In this document: piece by piece, positions 42,986-52,206 of the stretch | Numbering within the stretch: the stretch's first letter is position 1 | Layout of the letters: each line of letters begins with the position of its first letter | From: F22 sp963675625 | GTDB taxonomy: Bacteria > Bacteroidota > Bacteroidia > Bacteroidales > Bacteroidaceae | DNA length: 64,000 bases | Assembly: GCA_963675625.1 (NCBI GenBank) | Contig: OY776497.1 | Location: forward strand, 682,001 to 746,000 | Direction: 5' to 3' | Program-made: the position numbers and the translations under genes | The notes under the pieces: model-generated | The model's input: only the letters and a program-made list of their open reading frames with translations | Told to the model about the DNA's origin: nothing | Database searches by the model: none

Positions 42986-43426
42986 CTAGCGAATACGGTC
43001 CATAGACTTATATGCATTGATATCTTTATTAATAGCGCCACGGGCCATTACAGTGAGCACAAAAGCACACAACGGAAATGCAAGGAACATAGAAACGTGA
43101 AATTCACTTAGCACCTCTGGTTTAGTGCCTGCAAAAAGTAATACAGCTAGAGAAACATAATATCCGACAATCAACAGAAGCGCAAACACACACATGCGTA
43201 CTTGCATCATAACCTGATGTTTACGGAATAAAAATATAGCAACCAAATCAACCAAGGCTGACAGGCTTAAAAGTGCTCCCAACTGCCATGATACAGACGA
43301 AAATGGTTTAAGCGAAGTTGTTGTAGCTCCACTAGCTTCCATAAAATACCCTAGTGGCATAAAACAAGACACAACAAGCAACACAACAGCTAGCAGCAAG
43401 TAAATAGTTTGTTTACGTTGAATCAT
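42986..43426 (-). CDS. DUF4293 membrane protein
   Basis: A 146-residue protein with four membrane segments, beginning MIQRKQTIYLLLA and ending AINKDINAYKSMDRIR, both hallmarks of the Bacteroidota DUF4293 family. Function unknown. It starts one base after the omega-subunit stop, so the two are tightly linked in the bamD-omega-DUF4293 unit. Confidence 0.9.
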   Translation of the reverse strand: MIQRKQTIYLLLAVVLLVVSCFMPLGYFMEASGATTTSLKPFSSVSWQLGALLSLSALVDLVAIFLFRKHQVMMQVRMCVFALLLIVGYYVSLAVLLFAGTKPEVLSEFHVSMFLAFPLCAFVLTVMARGAINKDINAYKSMDRIR

Positions 43427-43427
43427 A

Positions 43428-43772
43428 CTACTTCTTCTTTTCTTCTAGCTCTTTCTCCTTTTCTGGATTACGAAAATAGACCTTACCTTCTTCATATTCC
43501 TGAGCAGCTAACAATGTAGGCTTTGGTAATTTCTCATAATAACGAGAAATTTCAATTTGTTCTCTATTCTCAAATGTTTCCTCAAGATTGTCATTTGTCG
43601 AAGCAAACTCTTGTAGCTTAGACGACAAATCATTCTTAATGTCAGCAGCTATCTGGTTTGCACGCTTACCAATAATATGCACAGTCTCGTATATATTATT
43701 TGTATCTGTACACAACTCCATCATATCACGAGTTATCGTGTTAGTAGGCGCATTGCTTCTTTTATAATCCAT
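43428..43772 (-). CDS. RNA polymerase omega subunit (Rpb6-like)
   Basis: A 114-residue protein matching the Bacteroidota form of the RNA polymerase omega/Rpb6 subunit: NIYETVHIIGKRANQIAADIK is the core motif spread over residues 27-47. A highly charged C-terminal tail follows (EKEKELEEKKK). It helps assemble and hold the beta-prime subunit. Located 33 bases after bamD. Confidence 0.85.
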   Translation of the reverse strand: MDYKRSNAPTNTITRDMMELCTDTNNIYETVHIIGKRANQIAADIKNDLSSKLQEFASTNDNLEETFENREQIEISRYYEKLPKPTLLAAQEYEEGKVYFRNPEKEKELEEKKK

Positions 43773-43805
43773 AATGATAAAACTTATTTAGATTAAACTT
43801 CTTTT

Positions 43806-44636
43806 CTATAATTCATTGTCGACTACAGGAAGCTCTTTAATCATCTTCTCAGCTTTCTTAAGAAGATCTTCAGCTTCCAAAAGGTATTTACTATTTGGAT
43901 AATCCACCTTGAATGCATAACATTCATCAGCGACATCTCTATATCTTTTAGCCATTTTATGCTCAACTGAATAGTGAGCTGATTGGTATTTGCTACGTAA
44001 AATCAAAATTGCCAACTCTTCTCGGTACTTTGTATACGGGAAATCGCGCAAAGCATTCTGCGCTGTAATTACACAAGACTCATAATTGTTTTGTCCTAGA
44101 TAATTACCAAGATTATAATAGAGTTTAGCAGAATATAATTCTTTTAGCACCAACTTATCTTCTAGTTGAAGAATAATATCATCAGCCTCTTTTTTCAATT
44201 TGCTTTGTGGATACAATTCCAAAAACATTTGCAATTCTTGAATGGCTACATAAGTAGTACTCTGATCAAGTTTTGCCTCTGGAGAATTGAGTGCTAATGC
44301 TTTACCCGAATTAAAACGAGACATTTCCGCATACACACCTCTAGGATAAGTTGTGTAGTATTTCTTAAATGTCTCAGATGCCATCACATAGTCGTGTCGT
44401 TTATAATAACACATACCCAACATGTAGACAGACTCTTCAGCTTTATCTGTCCCTTTTAAGATGTTAATCAATTCGTTTAGAATTGTCTGAGACTGTGTAT
44501 ATTTGCCTTCGGCGAAATAACTTTTTGCAGCTTCATACTTATAGTTATAATCCATCGTTTTCAACACACGATTGTATTGAGAACAAGAGGTCGTCATTAA
44601 GAGGACTGTTACTAAAATAGGAAAGATTTTCTTCAT
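43806..44636 (-). CDS. bamD: Outer-membrane assembly lipoprotein BamD
   Basis: A 276-residue TPR lipoprotein of the beta-barrel assembly machine. Signal MKKIFPILVTVLLMTTSC, Cys18 lipidated. Repeats of the YfiO type follow: AAKSYFAEGKYTQSQTIL, LGMCYYKRHDYVMASETFKK, and later YPNSKYLLEAEDLLKKAE. ATG ending at 44636 chosen because the signal peptide begins there. First gene of the unit with the omega subunit and DUF4293. A -7 box lies 18 bases upstream. Confidence 0.92.
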   Translation of the reverse strand: MKKIFPILVTVLLMTTSCSQYNRVLKTMDYNYKYEAAKSYFAEGKYTQSQTILNELINILKGTDKAEESVYMLGMCYYKRHDYVMASETFKKYYTTYPRGVYAEMSRFNSGKALALNSPEAKLDQSTTYVAIQELQMFLELYPQSKLKKEADDIILQLEDKLVLKELYSAKLYYNLGNYLGQNNYESCVITAQNALRDFPYTKYREELAILILRSKYQSAHYSVEHKMAKRYRDVADECYAFKVDYPNSKYLLEAEDLLKKAEKMIKELPVVDNEL

Positions 44637-44654
44637 ACTATTATAAATATGAGA

Positions 44655-44662
44655 CAAAAGTA
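44655..44662 (-). promoter_or_regulatory. -7 promoter box of bamD
   Basis: TACTTTTG on the minus strand, 18 bases before the bamD ATG. Confidence 0.5.
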
Positions 44663-44692
44663 CTGTTTTCTCACCAGCATTCAAAATTATAC

Positions 44693-44732
44693 ATCTAAAA
44701 AAATGGTAGTTTCGACATCGAAACTACCATTT
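44693..44732 (-). terminator. Rho-independent terminator after tRNA-His
   Basis: AAATGGTAGTTTCG pairs perfectly with CGAAACTACCATTT around a four-base loop (44701-44732), then a T-run on the minus strand. Confidence 0.85.
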
Positions 44733-44736
44733 TCTG

Positions 44737-44811
44737 GGTGAACGATGGGACTCGAACCCACGACATTCAGAACCACAAACTGACGCTCTAACCAACTGAA
44801 CTACGCTCACC
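44737..44811 (-). tRNA. tRNA-His(GTG)
   Basis: A complete cloverleaf on the minus strand: acceptor GTGAGCG/CGTTCAC with the encoded extra G at -1, D arm GTTC/GAGC, anticodon loop TTGTGGT with anticodon GTG, T arm GTGGG-TTCGAGT-CCCAT, and discriminator C. The -1 G and C73 are the identity marks of tRNA-His. The last anticodon-stem pair is T-T. CCA is not encoded. It is a single-gene transcript with its own -7 box and terminator. Confidence 0.95.
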
Positions 44812-44872
44812 ATAAAAGCTGTAATGAGAGGCATTTGCTTTGCTTAAAAGCCCGTTTCTCTCAAACGCGATG

Positions 44873-44880
44873 CAAAGATA
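44873..44880 (-). promoter_or_regulatory. -7 promoter box of tRNA-His
   Basis: TATCTTTG on the minus strand, about 60 bases before the mature tRNA 5-prime end. Confidence 0.55.
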
Positions 44881-44923
44881 CAGCTTTATTTTTATTCTCC
44901 AAACATTTCCTCAAAAAAAATGA

Positions 44924-45799
44924 CTAAAACATTTTTTTACTTGCTTTTAGCGTATTGAGCATTAAAGACACAATCGTCATAGGGCCTACTCCACCAGGTA
45001 CAGGAGTGATAAAACTACATTTATCTTTCACCGTTTCAAAATCCACATCACCTGTTAACTTAAATCCTGATTTACGCGTTGCATCGGGTACGCGTGTTGT
45101 ACCAACATCAATAACAACGGCTCCCGGCTTTACCATTTCAGGGGTTACAAATTTAGGTGCACCTAATGCAGCAATTAAAATATCCGCCGAAGCACACACT
45201 TCTTGTATATTAGGCGTACGACTATGACAAACAGTTACGGTACAATTTCCAGGGTTGGCTTTTTGCATCATCAATGAAGCCATCGGCTTACCCACTATAT
45301 TACTACGGCCCAACACAACACAATGTTTGCCCTCAGTCTTGATGTTATAACGACGAAGCAATTCTACGATACCACTTGGAGTCGCACTTACAAAACAAGG
45401 CAATCCAATAGACATACGTCCCACGTTGATCGGATGAAAGCCATCAACATCTTTATGATAATCGATTGCTTCAATAATTTTCTGTTCATCTATTTGTTTA
45501 GGCAAAGGAAGCTGCACAATAAAACCATCGACATCATCATCGTCATTCAAACGATGCACTTCTTTCAGCAACTCTTCTTCAGTCACATCTGCTTCAAAAC
45601 GAGTCAAAGTAGATGTAAAACCACACGCCTCACAAGCTTTAACTTTGGCAGCGACATAGGTTTCGCTACCTCCATCATGTCCTACCAATACGGCAGCTAG
45701 ATGTGGGCGCTTCTCTCCGCGAGCAACACGTTCAGCTACTTCAACTGCAATTTCTTCCTTGATTTTCGCAGAGATAGCTTTTCCATCAATTATTTCCAT
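44924..45799 (-). CDS. folD: Methylenetetrahydrofolate dehydrogenase/cyclohydrolase
   Basis: A 291-residue bifunctional enzyme of one-carbon metabolism. Motifs: SETYVAAKVKACEACG with the catalytic Lys, DGFIVQLPLPKQID, VVLGRSNIVGKPMA for NADP, and ITPVPGGVGPMTI. Start placed at the ATG ending at 45799 (MEIIDGKAI). It lies 85 bases after ffh on the same strand, with no clear promoter between. Confidence 0.96.
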   Translation of the reverse strand: MEIIDGKAISAKIKEEIAVEVAERVARGEKRPHLAAVLVGHDGGSETYVAAKVKACEACGFTSTLTRFEADVTEEELLKEVHRLNDDDDVDGFIVQLPLPKQIDEQKIIEAIDYHKDVDGFHPINVGRMSIGLPCFVSATPSGIVELLRRYNIKTEGKHCVVLGRSNIVGKPMASLMMQKANPGNCTVTVCHSRTPNIQEVCASADILIAALGAPKFVTPEMVKPGAVVIDVGTTRVPDATRKSGFKLTGDVDFETVKDKCSFITPVPGGVGPMTIVSLMLNTLKASKKMF

Positions 45800-45884
45800 A
45801 TTCGTTCGTTTTATTGTGTAATAAGCATAATTCCAGATAGCAGTTCCCTTATACAAGGTATCCCCTATCTGGAATCATCACTAT

Positions 45885-47216
45885 TTATTTGCCCATTCTT
45901 GGCATCTTAGGCATCTTACCTCCCATTCCTAGAGACGTAACATTCTTCATAACCTTACGAGTTTGATCAAACTGCTTTATTAAGCGATTGACTTCCTGTA
46001 AAGTTGTTCCACTACCTTTAGCAATACGTTGTCTACGTGATCCATCTATCATAGAAGGGGTACTGCGTTCTTCTGGAGTCATAGACTGAATAATAGCCTC
46101 AATGTGCTTGAATGGTTCATCACCAATTTCAACATCTTTGATAGCCTTACCTACACCAGGAATCATTGCAGCCAACTCCTTCACATCACCCATCTTTTTA
46201 ATTTGTTGGATTTGTGACATGAAATCATTAAAATCAAATTGATTTTTCTGAATACGCTTTTGAAGTTTCTTCGCCTCTTCTTCATCATATTGCTGTTGTG
46301 CACGTTCAACCAGTGAAACCACATCACCCATACCTAAGATACGATCGGCCATACGCGATGGATGGAATACATCTACAGCGTCCATGCGCTCACCAGTACC
46401 TATAAATTTGATAGGTTTATTGACAACAGTACGAATAGACAGAGCTGCACCACCGCGGGTATCACCATCAAGCTTGGTTAAAACAACTCCATCAAAATCT
46501 AAACGCTTATTAAACTCAAAAGCAGTATTGACAGCATCTTGCCCAGTCATTGAGTCAACGACAAACAATGTTTCAGTTGGATTTACAGCTTTCTTTAAAG
46601 CTTCAATCTCATTCATCATCTGTTCATCAATAGCCAAACGACCCGCTGTATCAACAATAATCAAATCACAACTCTTCGATTTTGCTTCGACAATACCATT
46701 ACGTGCTATCTCAATTGGATTCTTATTATCGCGCTCACAATAAAAATCGACTTCGATTTCGCGACTCAACACCTCAAGCTGATCAATCGCAGCTGGACGA
46801 TAGACGTCACAAGCTATCAACATTGGCTTTTTGTGCTTTTTCTCCTTAAGCATCTTAGCTAGTTTACCAGAGAAAGTAGTCTTACCAGACCCTTGCAAAC
46901 CAGACATTAGTACAATCGTAGGCTTAGCTTCTGTATCCAATTCGATAGCTTCGCCCCCCATCAAAGTGGCTAACTCATCATGGACAATTTTTACAAGCAG
47001 TTGTCCTGGCTTTACAGCTGTCAACACTTTCTGACCTATTGCCTTGTCTTTAACAGTGTTAGCAAATTCTTTGGCTACTTTGTAATTGACATCGGCATCA
47101 AGCAAGGCACGACGTACCGATTTAACAGTCTCAGCTACATTCAGTTCGGTGATACTTCCCTCACCCTTCAATATCTTAAAAGAACGTTCTAGTTTTTCGC
47201 TTAAATTATCAAACAT
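45885..47216 (-). CDS. ffh: Signal recognition particle protein Ffh
   Basis: A 443-residue SRP54-type GTPase that delivers membrane proteins to the translocon. N domain, then the G domain with P-loop GLQGSGKTTFSGKLA, DTAGRLAID and TKLDGDTRGG, then a Met-rich M domain ending GMGGKMPKMPRMGK. Length is normal. It starts 44 bases after rho, so rho-ffh-folD probably form one transcript. Confidence 0.97.
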   Translation of the reverse strand: MFDNLSEKLERSFKILKGEGSITELNVAETVKSVRRALLDADVNYKVAKEFANTVKDKAIGQKVLTAVKPGQLLVKIVHDELATLMGGEAIELDTEAKPTIVLMSGLQGSGKTTFSGKLAKMLKEKKHKKPMLIACDVYRPAAIDQLEVLSREIEVDFYCERDNKNPIEIARNGIVEAKSKSCDLIIVDTAGRLAIDEQMMNEIEALKKAVNPTETLFVVDSMTGQDAVNTAFEFNKRLDFDGVVLTKLDGDTRGGAALSIRTVVNKPIKFIGTGERMDAVDVFHPSRMADRILGMGDVVSLVERAQQQYDEEEAKKLQKRIQKNQFDFNDFMSQIQQIKKMGDVKELAAMIPGVGKAIKDVEIGDEPFKHIEAIIQSMTPEERSTPSMIDGSRRQRIAKGSGTTLQEVNRLIKQFDQTRKVMKNVTSLGMGGKMPKMPRMGK

Positions 47217-47260
47217 ACTTTGTTGATCTTATACTTGATTAGTTATTATACTTATTTACT

Positions 47261-49618
47261 CTATGAGTTCATACTCAAAAGGAATTCATCATTATCCAAG
47301 GTGTTACTCAATCGATCTCGTACAAAAGTCATGGCTTCCACTGGATTCATATCCGACAAGAACTTACGCAATATCCAAGTGCGATCTTGTACTGTTTTCT
47401 CTAATAGTAAATCATCACGACGAGTACTTGAAGCGATCAAATTGACAGCTGGATAAATACGTTTATTAGCCAACGCACGATCCAATTGAAGCTCCATATT
47501 ACCAGTACCTTTAAATTCTTCAAAGATGATATCATCCATTTTAGAACCAGTATCTGTCAAAGCCGTTGCAATAATTGTCAATGATCCACCTCCTTCAATA
47601 TTACGTGCCGCACCAAAGAAACGTTTTGGGCGCTGCAATGCGTTTGCATCCACCCCACCAGACAACACTTTACCTGAAGCAGGAGTTGCCGTATTATACG
47701 CACGTGCTAAACGAGTGATGGAATCCAAGAAAATAACGACATCATGGCCACATTCAACCATACGTTTTGCTTTTTCTAAAACAATGCCAGCTACTTTTAC
47801 ATGACGCTCTGCTGGTTCATCAAACGTAGATGCAATAACTTCTGCATTAACACTACGAGCCATATCAGTGACTTCCTCAGGACGTTCATCAATAAGTAAC
47901 ATAATCATATGCACTTCAGGATGATTCGCAGCTATCGCATTGGCTACTTCTTTCATAAGAATAGTTTTACCCGTTTTGGGTTGTGCCACAATTAAGCCAC
48001 GCTGTCCTTTACCGATAGGAGCAAACAAATCTATCACACGACAAGACAATGCATCATTACGATTACCACGAGATAAATTGAATTTTTCTTCAGGGAACAA
48101 CGGAGTAAGATGTTCGAATGGAACACGGTCACGCACGAAGTTTGGTTCACGTCCATTGATGCGATGTATTTTTACTAAAGGGAAATATTTTTCTCCTTCT
48201 TTTGGAGGACGAATAACTCCTTCTACTAGATCACCAGTCTTTAAACCATACAATTTGACTTGAGATTGAGATACATATATATCATCTGGTGAACTCAAAT
48301 AATTATAATCCGCAGAACGTAAGAAACCATAATTATCAGGCATAATCTCCAGCACTCCGGCGCCATCAAGGATATTTCCAAAATCATAGTTACGGCGTGG
48401 AATACGCATAGGTTCTAAAATAGGCGGCTCCTCCATGGAAGGATTCTGTCTAAAATCGCGATCGTCAAAACGTCCTTCGTGTTCAAATTCAGCGCGATGT
48501 GATTCATAAGCTTCTGGCTCATTATATCGAGTTTCCTGTTGTTGCGCACGTTGATCTCTTTTCTCCTCGCGATTAGGTCTTTGTTTAGTTCCTGTTGGTG
48601 GATTTACGGTTTCCACTTTTATTCGCTTACGCTTATTATTATTTTTGTCTGCTTGAATATGCTTTTGAGGTACAGGAGGTACAGCATCCTCTGCATTCAC
48701 GACAGGTGCATCTTCTAATTTTGTTTGACTAAACTTGTCAAATAAAGCTTCTGGTAATTCTATTTTATCTGTCGCTTCTTGTTCCAACATACCCTCTGGT
48801 ACATCAGATGCTTGTTCACTTTGTTGAATAAATGGAGGGACATCGTCAACCATACCTTTTATTTCGTATTCTGCTTGTTCCATCAATTCATCAAAGTGAC
48901 TCGATGTTGATGCATCTTTCGCAAAGGTATCTATACCATTGCTTTCAGGGTTATACTGGGTCTCCAAATCAACCTGAATGTCAGCTTTTCCCTCAACAAA
49001 TTGCTCTTCAGCCATTGTCTGTTTAGCAACATTTTGGTTAGATACAACTTTTGCCACTGGTTTAGCCTCTGTAGCCTTAGGTGTTCTAGCAACTGTTTTT
49101 GATTTTGAAACAGTTGTTTGTTTCGCTTCAGCACTTTCTTTTTCTAAACCACTGTCCTTCTTATTTTTACCAGCTTTACGCTTTGTATTGGATTCAGAAG
49201 AAACTTCTATTTGAGTATCAGAATCTCCTTTTTTATTGCTTTCTTTAGCAGCTGTTTTTTTAGGTCTTCCAGTTTTACGTTTAGATGTACTCTCAGTACT
49301 TTCATTTACTGTAGTGGAATCATCAGAAGCTTCCGCATTTTTGGAATTTGAAGGTATATCTTCGTTTACTCCTTCATTTGTCTCTGTATCAGCTGTACTA
49401 CGCTTAGTTGATGCAGCTTTTGTCTTACGAGGTTTTTTAATTGTTTCTTTCTTTGCCGTTTTTATATTGGCCGACACAATTGCTTGCTGATCTAATATTT
49501 CATATACCAGTTTTTCTTTTTCAGTCGATGCAATATCAGGCACATTTAGTTGTTCAGCGATCTTACGTAGATCTTCAACAGCCATCTTTCGCAGTTGAGT
49601 TATGTTATAATTGTCCAT
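47261..49618 (-). CDS. rho: Transcription termination factor Rho with long inserted region
   Basis: A 785-residue RNA helicase; E. coli Rho has 419. Residues 1-45 form the SAP-like Rho_N domain (YNITQLRKMAVEDLRKIAEQL). About 50-415 is low-complexity, first Lys/Thr/Ser/Glu-rich, then acidic, then Arg/Glu/Gln-rich, and probably disordered. The cold-shock RNA-binding fold starts near 420 (LEIMPDNYGFLRS), the P-loop is AQPKTGKTILM near 546, and SRTRRDDLLLE-type C-terminal motifs follow (SSTRRDDLLLE). The -7 box at 49762 gives a leader near 140 bases. Confidence 0.96.
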   Translation of the reverse strand: MDNYNITQLRKMAVEDLRKIAEQLNVPDIASTEKEKLVYEILDQQAIVSANIKTAKKETIKKPRKTKAASTKRSTADTETNEGVNEDIPSNSKNAEASDDSTTVNESTESTSKRKTGRPKKTAAKESNKKGDSDTQIEVSSESNTKRKAGKNKKDSGLEKESAEAKQTTVSKSKTVARTPKATEAKPVAKVVSNQNVAKQTMAEEQFVEGKADIQVDLETQYNPESNGIDTFAKDASTSSHFDELMEQAEYEIKGMVDDVPPFIQQSEQASDVPEGMLEQEATDKIELPEALFDKFSQTKLEDAPVVNAEDAVPPVPQKHIQADKNNNKRKRIKVETVNPPTGTKQRPNREEKRDQRAQQQETRYNEPEAYESHRAEFEHEGRFDDRDFRQNPSMEEPPILEPMRIPRRNYDFGNILDGAGVLEIMPDNYGFLRSADYNYLSSPDDIYVSQSQVKLYGLKTGDLVEGVIRPPKEGEKYFPLVKIHRINGREPNFVRDRVPFEHLTPLFPEEKFNLSRGNRNDALSCRVIDLFAPIGKGQRGLIVAQPKTGKTILMKEVANAIAANHPEVHMIMLLIDERPEEVTDMARSVNAEVIASTFDEPAERHVKVAGIVLEKAKRMVECGHDVVIFLDSITRLARAYNTATPASGKVLSGGVDANALQRPKRFFGAARNIEGGGSLTIIATALTDTGSKMDDIIFEEFKGTGNMELQLDRALANKRIYPAVNLIASSTRRDDLLLEKTVQDRTWILRKFLSDMNPVEAMTFVRDRLSNTLDNDEFLLSMNS

Positions 49619-49769
49619 ATGTGGAAATAATGATTATTCAGAAGAATAATGCTTTTGATAAATATTATAAGTCTATATTCGGGGGAATGTTTACAGGCTA
49701 CAAGGACTGTAGCTTTCAATGCAAGCAGTGCTTCACATGCACAAATGCATTATCAACGGGGCAAATATA
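49619..49769 (-). promoter_or_regulatory. rho promoter and long structured leader
   Basis: TATATTTG on the minus strand at 49762-49769, then about 138 untranslated bases. Two adjacent hairpins can form: AAGCA/TGCTT (49723-49733) and GCTACA/TGTAGC (49697-49713). Such a leader could serve rho autoregulation. Confidence 0.45.
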
Positions 49770-49798
49770 CTAAAATAATTTGCAATGCACAAAAATGG

Positions 49799-51163
49799 TT
49801 ACAAATATTTGACGCCAGTACCCTCACCTACAGAAGGATTCTCTTTTAGATCCTCTGAAAGGGGCACACAATGCATACACAATACAGTTGTAGATTCTTT
49901 GCGCAAACGATATGGATGAGCAATCTCATGACCAACCAGCCATACAATTTTGTCATCATCATCACAAAGTACCCATGTATTTTCTCGTTTCACCATAGAT
50001 ACTTTCTTATCAGTCAAAAAGTCACTCACCAACTTGCTCCCTTTTTCCATGCCATATGGAGAGAATCGATCACCCTTCTTCCATCTACGCAAGTGTAAAG
50101 GCAAATGCACTGCATCCGCATCAATCAAAGCTGTCTTTTTGCTAAACGATGGTAAAGCATCCCCGACTTTGTACTGAGTAAACTCTATTCTAAAATTAGG
50201 TGCGGCCTCTTCTTCATGTTGGGATGGACGAATCAATAATCCGTCCCGGTCACGTAAAATGCTCCAACCAGTCTTACTTTCAAACTGTCTTCCACTCTGC
50301 CCTGAACGAGCGCATTCCAAAATATTACTTTGTTGACTACTATTAAATCCAAGCGGAGCAATTAGCTCATGCAAAATCAATTCTGGAGAAGCCTGAGCAA
50401 GCAAAGCATCAATAGGAATAACTCCTTGTTCAACCCAAATATGATAATTATGGGTAGAAGCCTGCATCATTGACGCAACTTCCTGCATATACAAGGTCGT
50501 ATTAGCTAAATTTTCTACAATGGATGGATTCATCTCTGCTAATAAAGGCAACACTTCATGTCGAATACGATTACGTAAATAATCATGTGATAGGTTTGAG
50601 CTATCTAGTACGCTATCAAAATTACAGGCATCTAGATAAGAGTCGATTTCTTCTCTACTCATACCCAATAAAGGTCGAATAATCATCCCCTGCTTTGCTT
50701 GAATACCACAAAGCCCCTTCACACCTGTACCACGTATCAAATTAAGCAACAGCGTTTCCACACTGTCATTTTTATGATGCCCTACCGCAATACTATCAGC
50801 ATGATACTGTAACCTAAGTGCTTCAAACCAATCGTATCGCAAACGGCGCGCCGCCATTTCTATCGATTCACCATGTGTTAGTGCTTCTTGACGAGTATCA
50901 AAATGTGCGACTTCGAAAGGGATGTCTAATTCATGACACACTTTTTTCACAAACTCCTCATCACGTATAGACTCCTCATCACGAAGATGAAAATTACAAT
51001 GCGCAGCAATACAACTATAATTCAGTTCATGTAGGCAACGCAGCAATGCTATCGAATCAGGGCCACCACTAAAACCAACAATAATCTTATGATCAGGGCG
51101 AGCCAAATCATTTGCTTCGATATACCTTTGGACAGATTGAGAAAAATCTATCAGACATTTCAT
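49799..51163 (-). CDS. tilS: tRNA(Ile)-lysidine synthetase
   Basis: A 454-residue enzyme that changes C34 of the minor tRNA-Ile to lysidine. The PP-loop motif is GFSGGPDSIALL (SGGPDS at 32-37), with HCNFHLRDEES and VGHHKNDSVETLLLNLIRG. The C-terminal part RWKKGDRFSPYGM ... VSDFL is the TilS substrate-binding region. Its ATG overlaps the stop of the upstream methyltransferase by one base (TAATG). Confidence 0.95.
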   Translation of the reverse strand: MKCLIDFSQSVQRYIEANDLARPDHKIIVGFSGGPDSIALLRCLHELNYSCIAAHCNFHLRDEESIRDEEFVKKVCHELDIPFEVAHFDTRQEALTHGESIEMAARRLRYDWFEALRLQYHADSIAVGHHKNDSVETLLLNLIRGTGVKGLCGIQAKQGMIIRPLLGMSREEIDSYLDACNFDSVLDSSNLSHDYLRNRIRHEVLPLLAEMNPSIVENLANTTLYMQEVASMMQASTHNYHIWVEQGVIPIDALLAQASPELILHELIAPLGFNSSQQSNILECARSGQSGRQFESKTGWSILRDRDGLLIRPSQHEEEAAPNFRIEFTQYKVGDALPSFSKKTALIDADAVHLPLHLRRWKKGDRFSPYGMEKGSKLVSDFLTDKKVSMVKRENTWVLCDDDDKIVWLVGHEIAHPYRLRKESTTVLCMHCVPLSEDLKENPSVGEGTGVKYL

Positions 51164-51912
51164 TACTTTTCAACTTTATAAGTCAATGAAGCTAGATAAC
51201 CAAAATGATTATCTTCAGCGACTAACTTGGCCTCAAAGCCATGTTGTGCGCAATAATATTGTAACGTTTCAAAATCAAGATAGAGCCAATCAAATTGATC
51301 TCCTTCAATGTCTTTATACACCATTTGGAAATCAACTTCGCCATAATAAGCTCCTGCGATATCGATAAGGAAACTTCCATCCTCTTCCTCAAACAAATAT
51401 TTCAAATCTGATGAATCCAAATACAGCACACCCTCTGGGGCTAGTAATTGTTTCACCCGTTCAAAAAATAAAGGAAGTCGTTCTACAGTACCTACAATAC
51501 CGATACCGTTCATCAGCATTAATATTGTGTCATACGTTCCAGTAAAAGTTGGTTCAAAGAAATTGACTTGGAGAGCTTTTTCTACTCCTCGTTCTTTCAT
51601 CACTTCTACCGAAAGCGCTGACACATCAATAGCCGTCACATCGTGCCCCTTTTGTTGTAAATGTAAAGCATGACATCCACTCCCAGCTCCCACATCTAAT
51701 ACTTGTCCTTTTGCTTTATCCAATGCTAAACGCTCAAGGCGAGGCATTTGCTTATAACTACGAAACAGGTGTTTTACTGGAATCTCATCGTCATCAAATG
51801 ATTCGGAACGTACAATTAAACGTTCTGCTTCACCCGTGTGATAATAATCAGCAATTGCTGTTCCCATAGGATCGTGCTTAGGATCCAAAACTGGCATGAT
51901 TAACGAAGACAT
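51163..51912 (-). CDS. Class I SAM-dependent methyltransferase
   Basis: A 249-residue methyltransferase. SAM motif I is VLDVGAGSGC at residues 71-80, motif II lies in HDVTAIDVS, and LMLMNGIGIVG forms motif IV. The N-terminal 65 residues look like a lid. The substrate is not evident; coupling by one-base overlap with tilS might hint at RNA but is weak evidence. It is preceded by a -7 box and is divergent from a small basic protein. Confidence 0.8.
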   Translation of the reverse strand: MSSLIMPVLDPKHDPMGTAIADYYHTGEAERLIVRSESFDDDEIPVKHLFRSYKQMPRLERLALDKAKGQVLDVGAGSGCHALHLQQKGHDVTAIDVSALSVEVMKERGVEKALQVNFFEPTFTGTYDTILMLMNGIGIVGTVERLPLFFERVKQLLAPEGVLYLDSSDLKYLFEEEDGSFLIDIAGAYYGEVDFQMVYKDIEGDQFDWLYLDFETLQYYCAQHGFEAKLVAEDNHFGYLASLTYKVEK

Positions 51913-51940
51913 ATTGAGTTTTTTTGTTCTTTACTATAGG

Positions 51941-51977
51941 CAAATATACGATTTCTCATCGGAATACACTACCTTTG
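51941..51977. promoter_or_regulatory. Divergent -7 boxes, methyltransferase and small basic protein
   Basis: TATATTTG on the minus strand (51941-51948) and TACCTTTG on the plus strand (51970-51977), giving leaders of about 25-35 bases. Confidence 0.55.
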
Positions 51978-52014
51978 TTCCAAAATAGTGAAAATAAACT
52001 TAATCAATAAATGC

Positions 52015-52206
52015 ATGAGTGATATTAAAAGCGCCATCCTAAATGGTATAACCTTTAAAGGGAGTAAAGGCCCAAAAGAAGGGGAGGAAAATAAAGTAAA
52101 GACAAAAGCAAAAAAAGCGACTTATATAAAAGGACTTCATGGTTCAGGTGCCGCTAAGAAAAAAGCTGAAATAAGAAAAAAACGCGCTATGCGTCATAAG
52201 AAATAA
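52015..52206 (+). CDS. Small Lys-rich basic protein
   Basis: A 63-residue protein, MSDIKSAILNGITFKGSKG..., of which about one third is Lys or Arg. The end KKKAEIRKKRAMRHKK is strongly basic, as in nucleic-acid- or ribosome-associated proteins. No family recognised. It has its own -7 box and ATG (a GTG nine codons upstream is less likely). Its stop codon directly abuts that of the DUF4834 gene on the other strand. Confidence 0.6.
   Translation: MSDIKSAILNGITFKGSKGPKEGEENKVKTKAKKATYIKGLHGSGAAKKKAEIRKKRAMRHKK

Noticed and set aside
45831..45874. Inverted repeat TTCCAGATAG/CTATCTGGAA between ffh and folD as a terminator
   Set aside because: The loop is 24 bases and no T-run follows on the minus strand, so read-through into folD is more likely. 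A regulatory role cannot be excluded.
48832..49490. Long plus-strand frames opposite rho
   Set aside because: They are reflections of the low-complexity Lys/Glu/Ser-rich rho codons on the other strand and show no start signal or family similarity.
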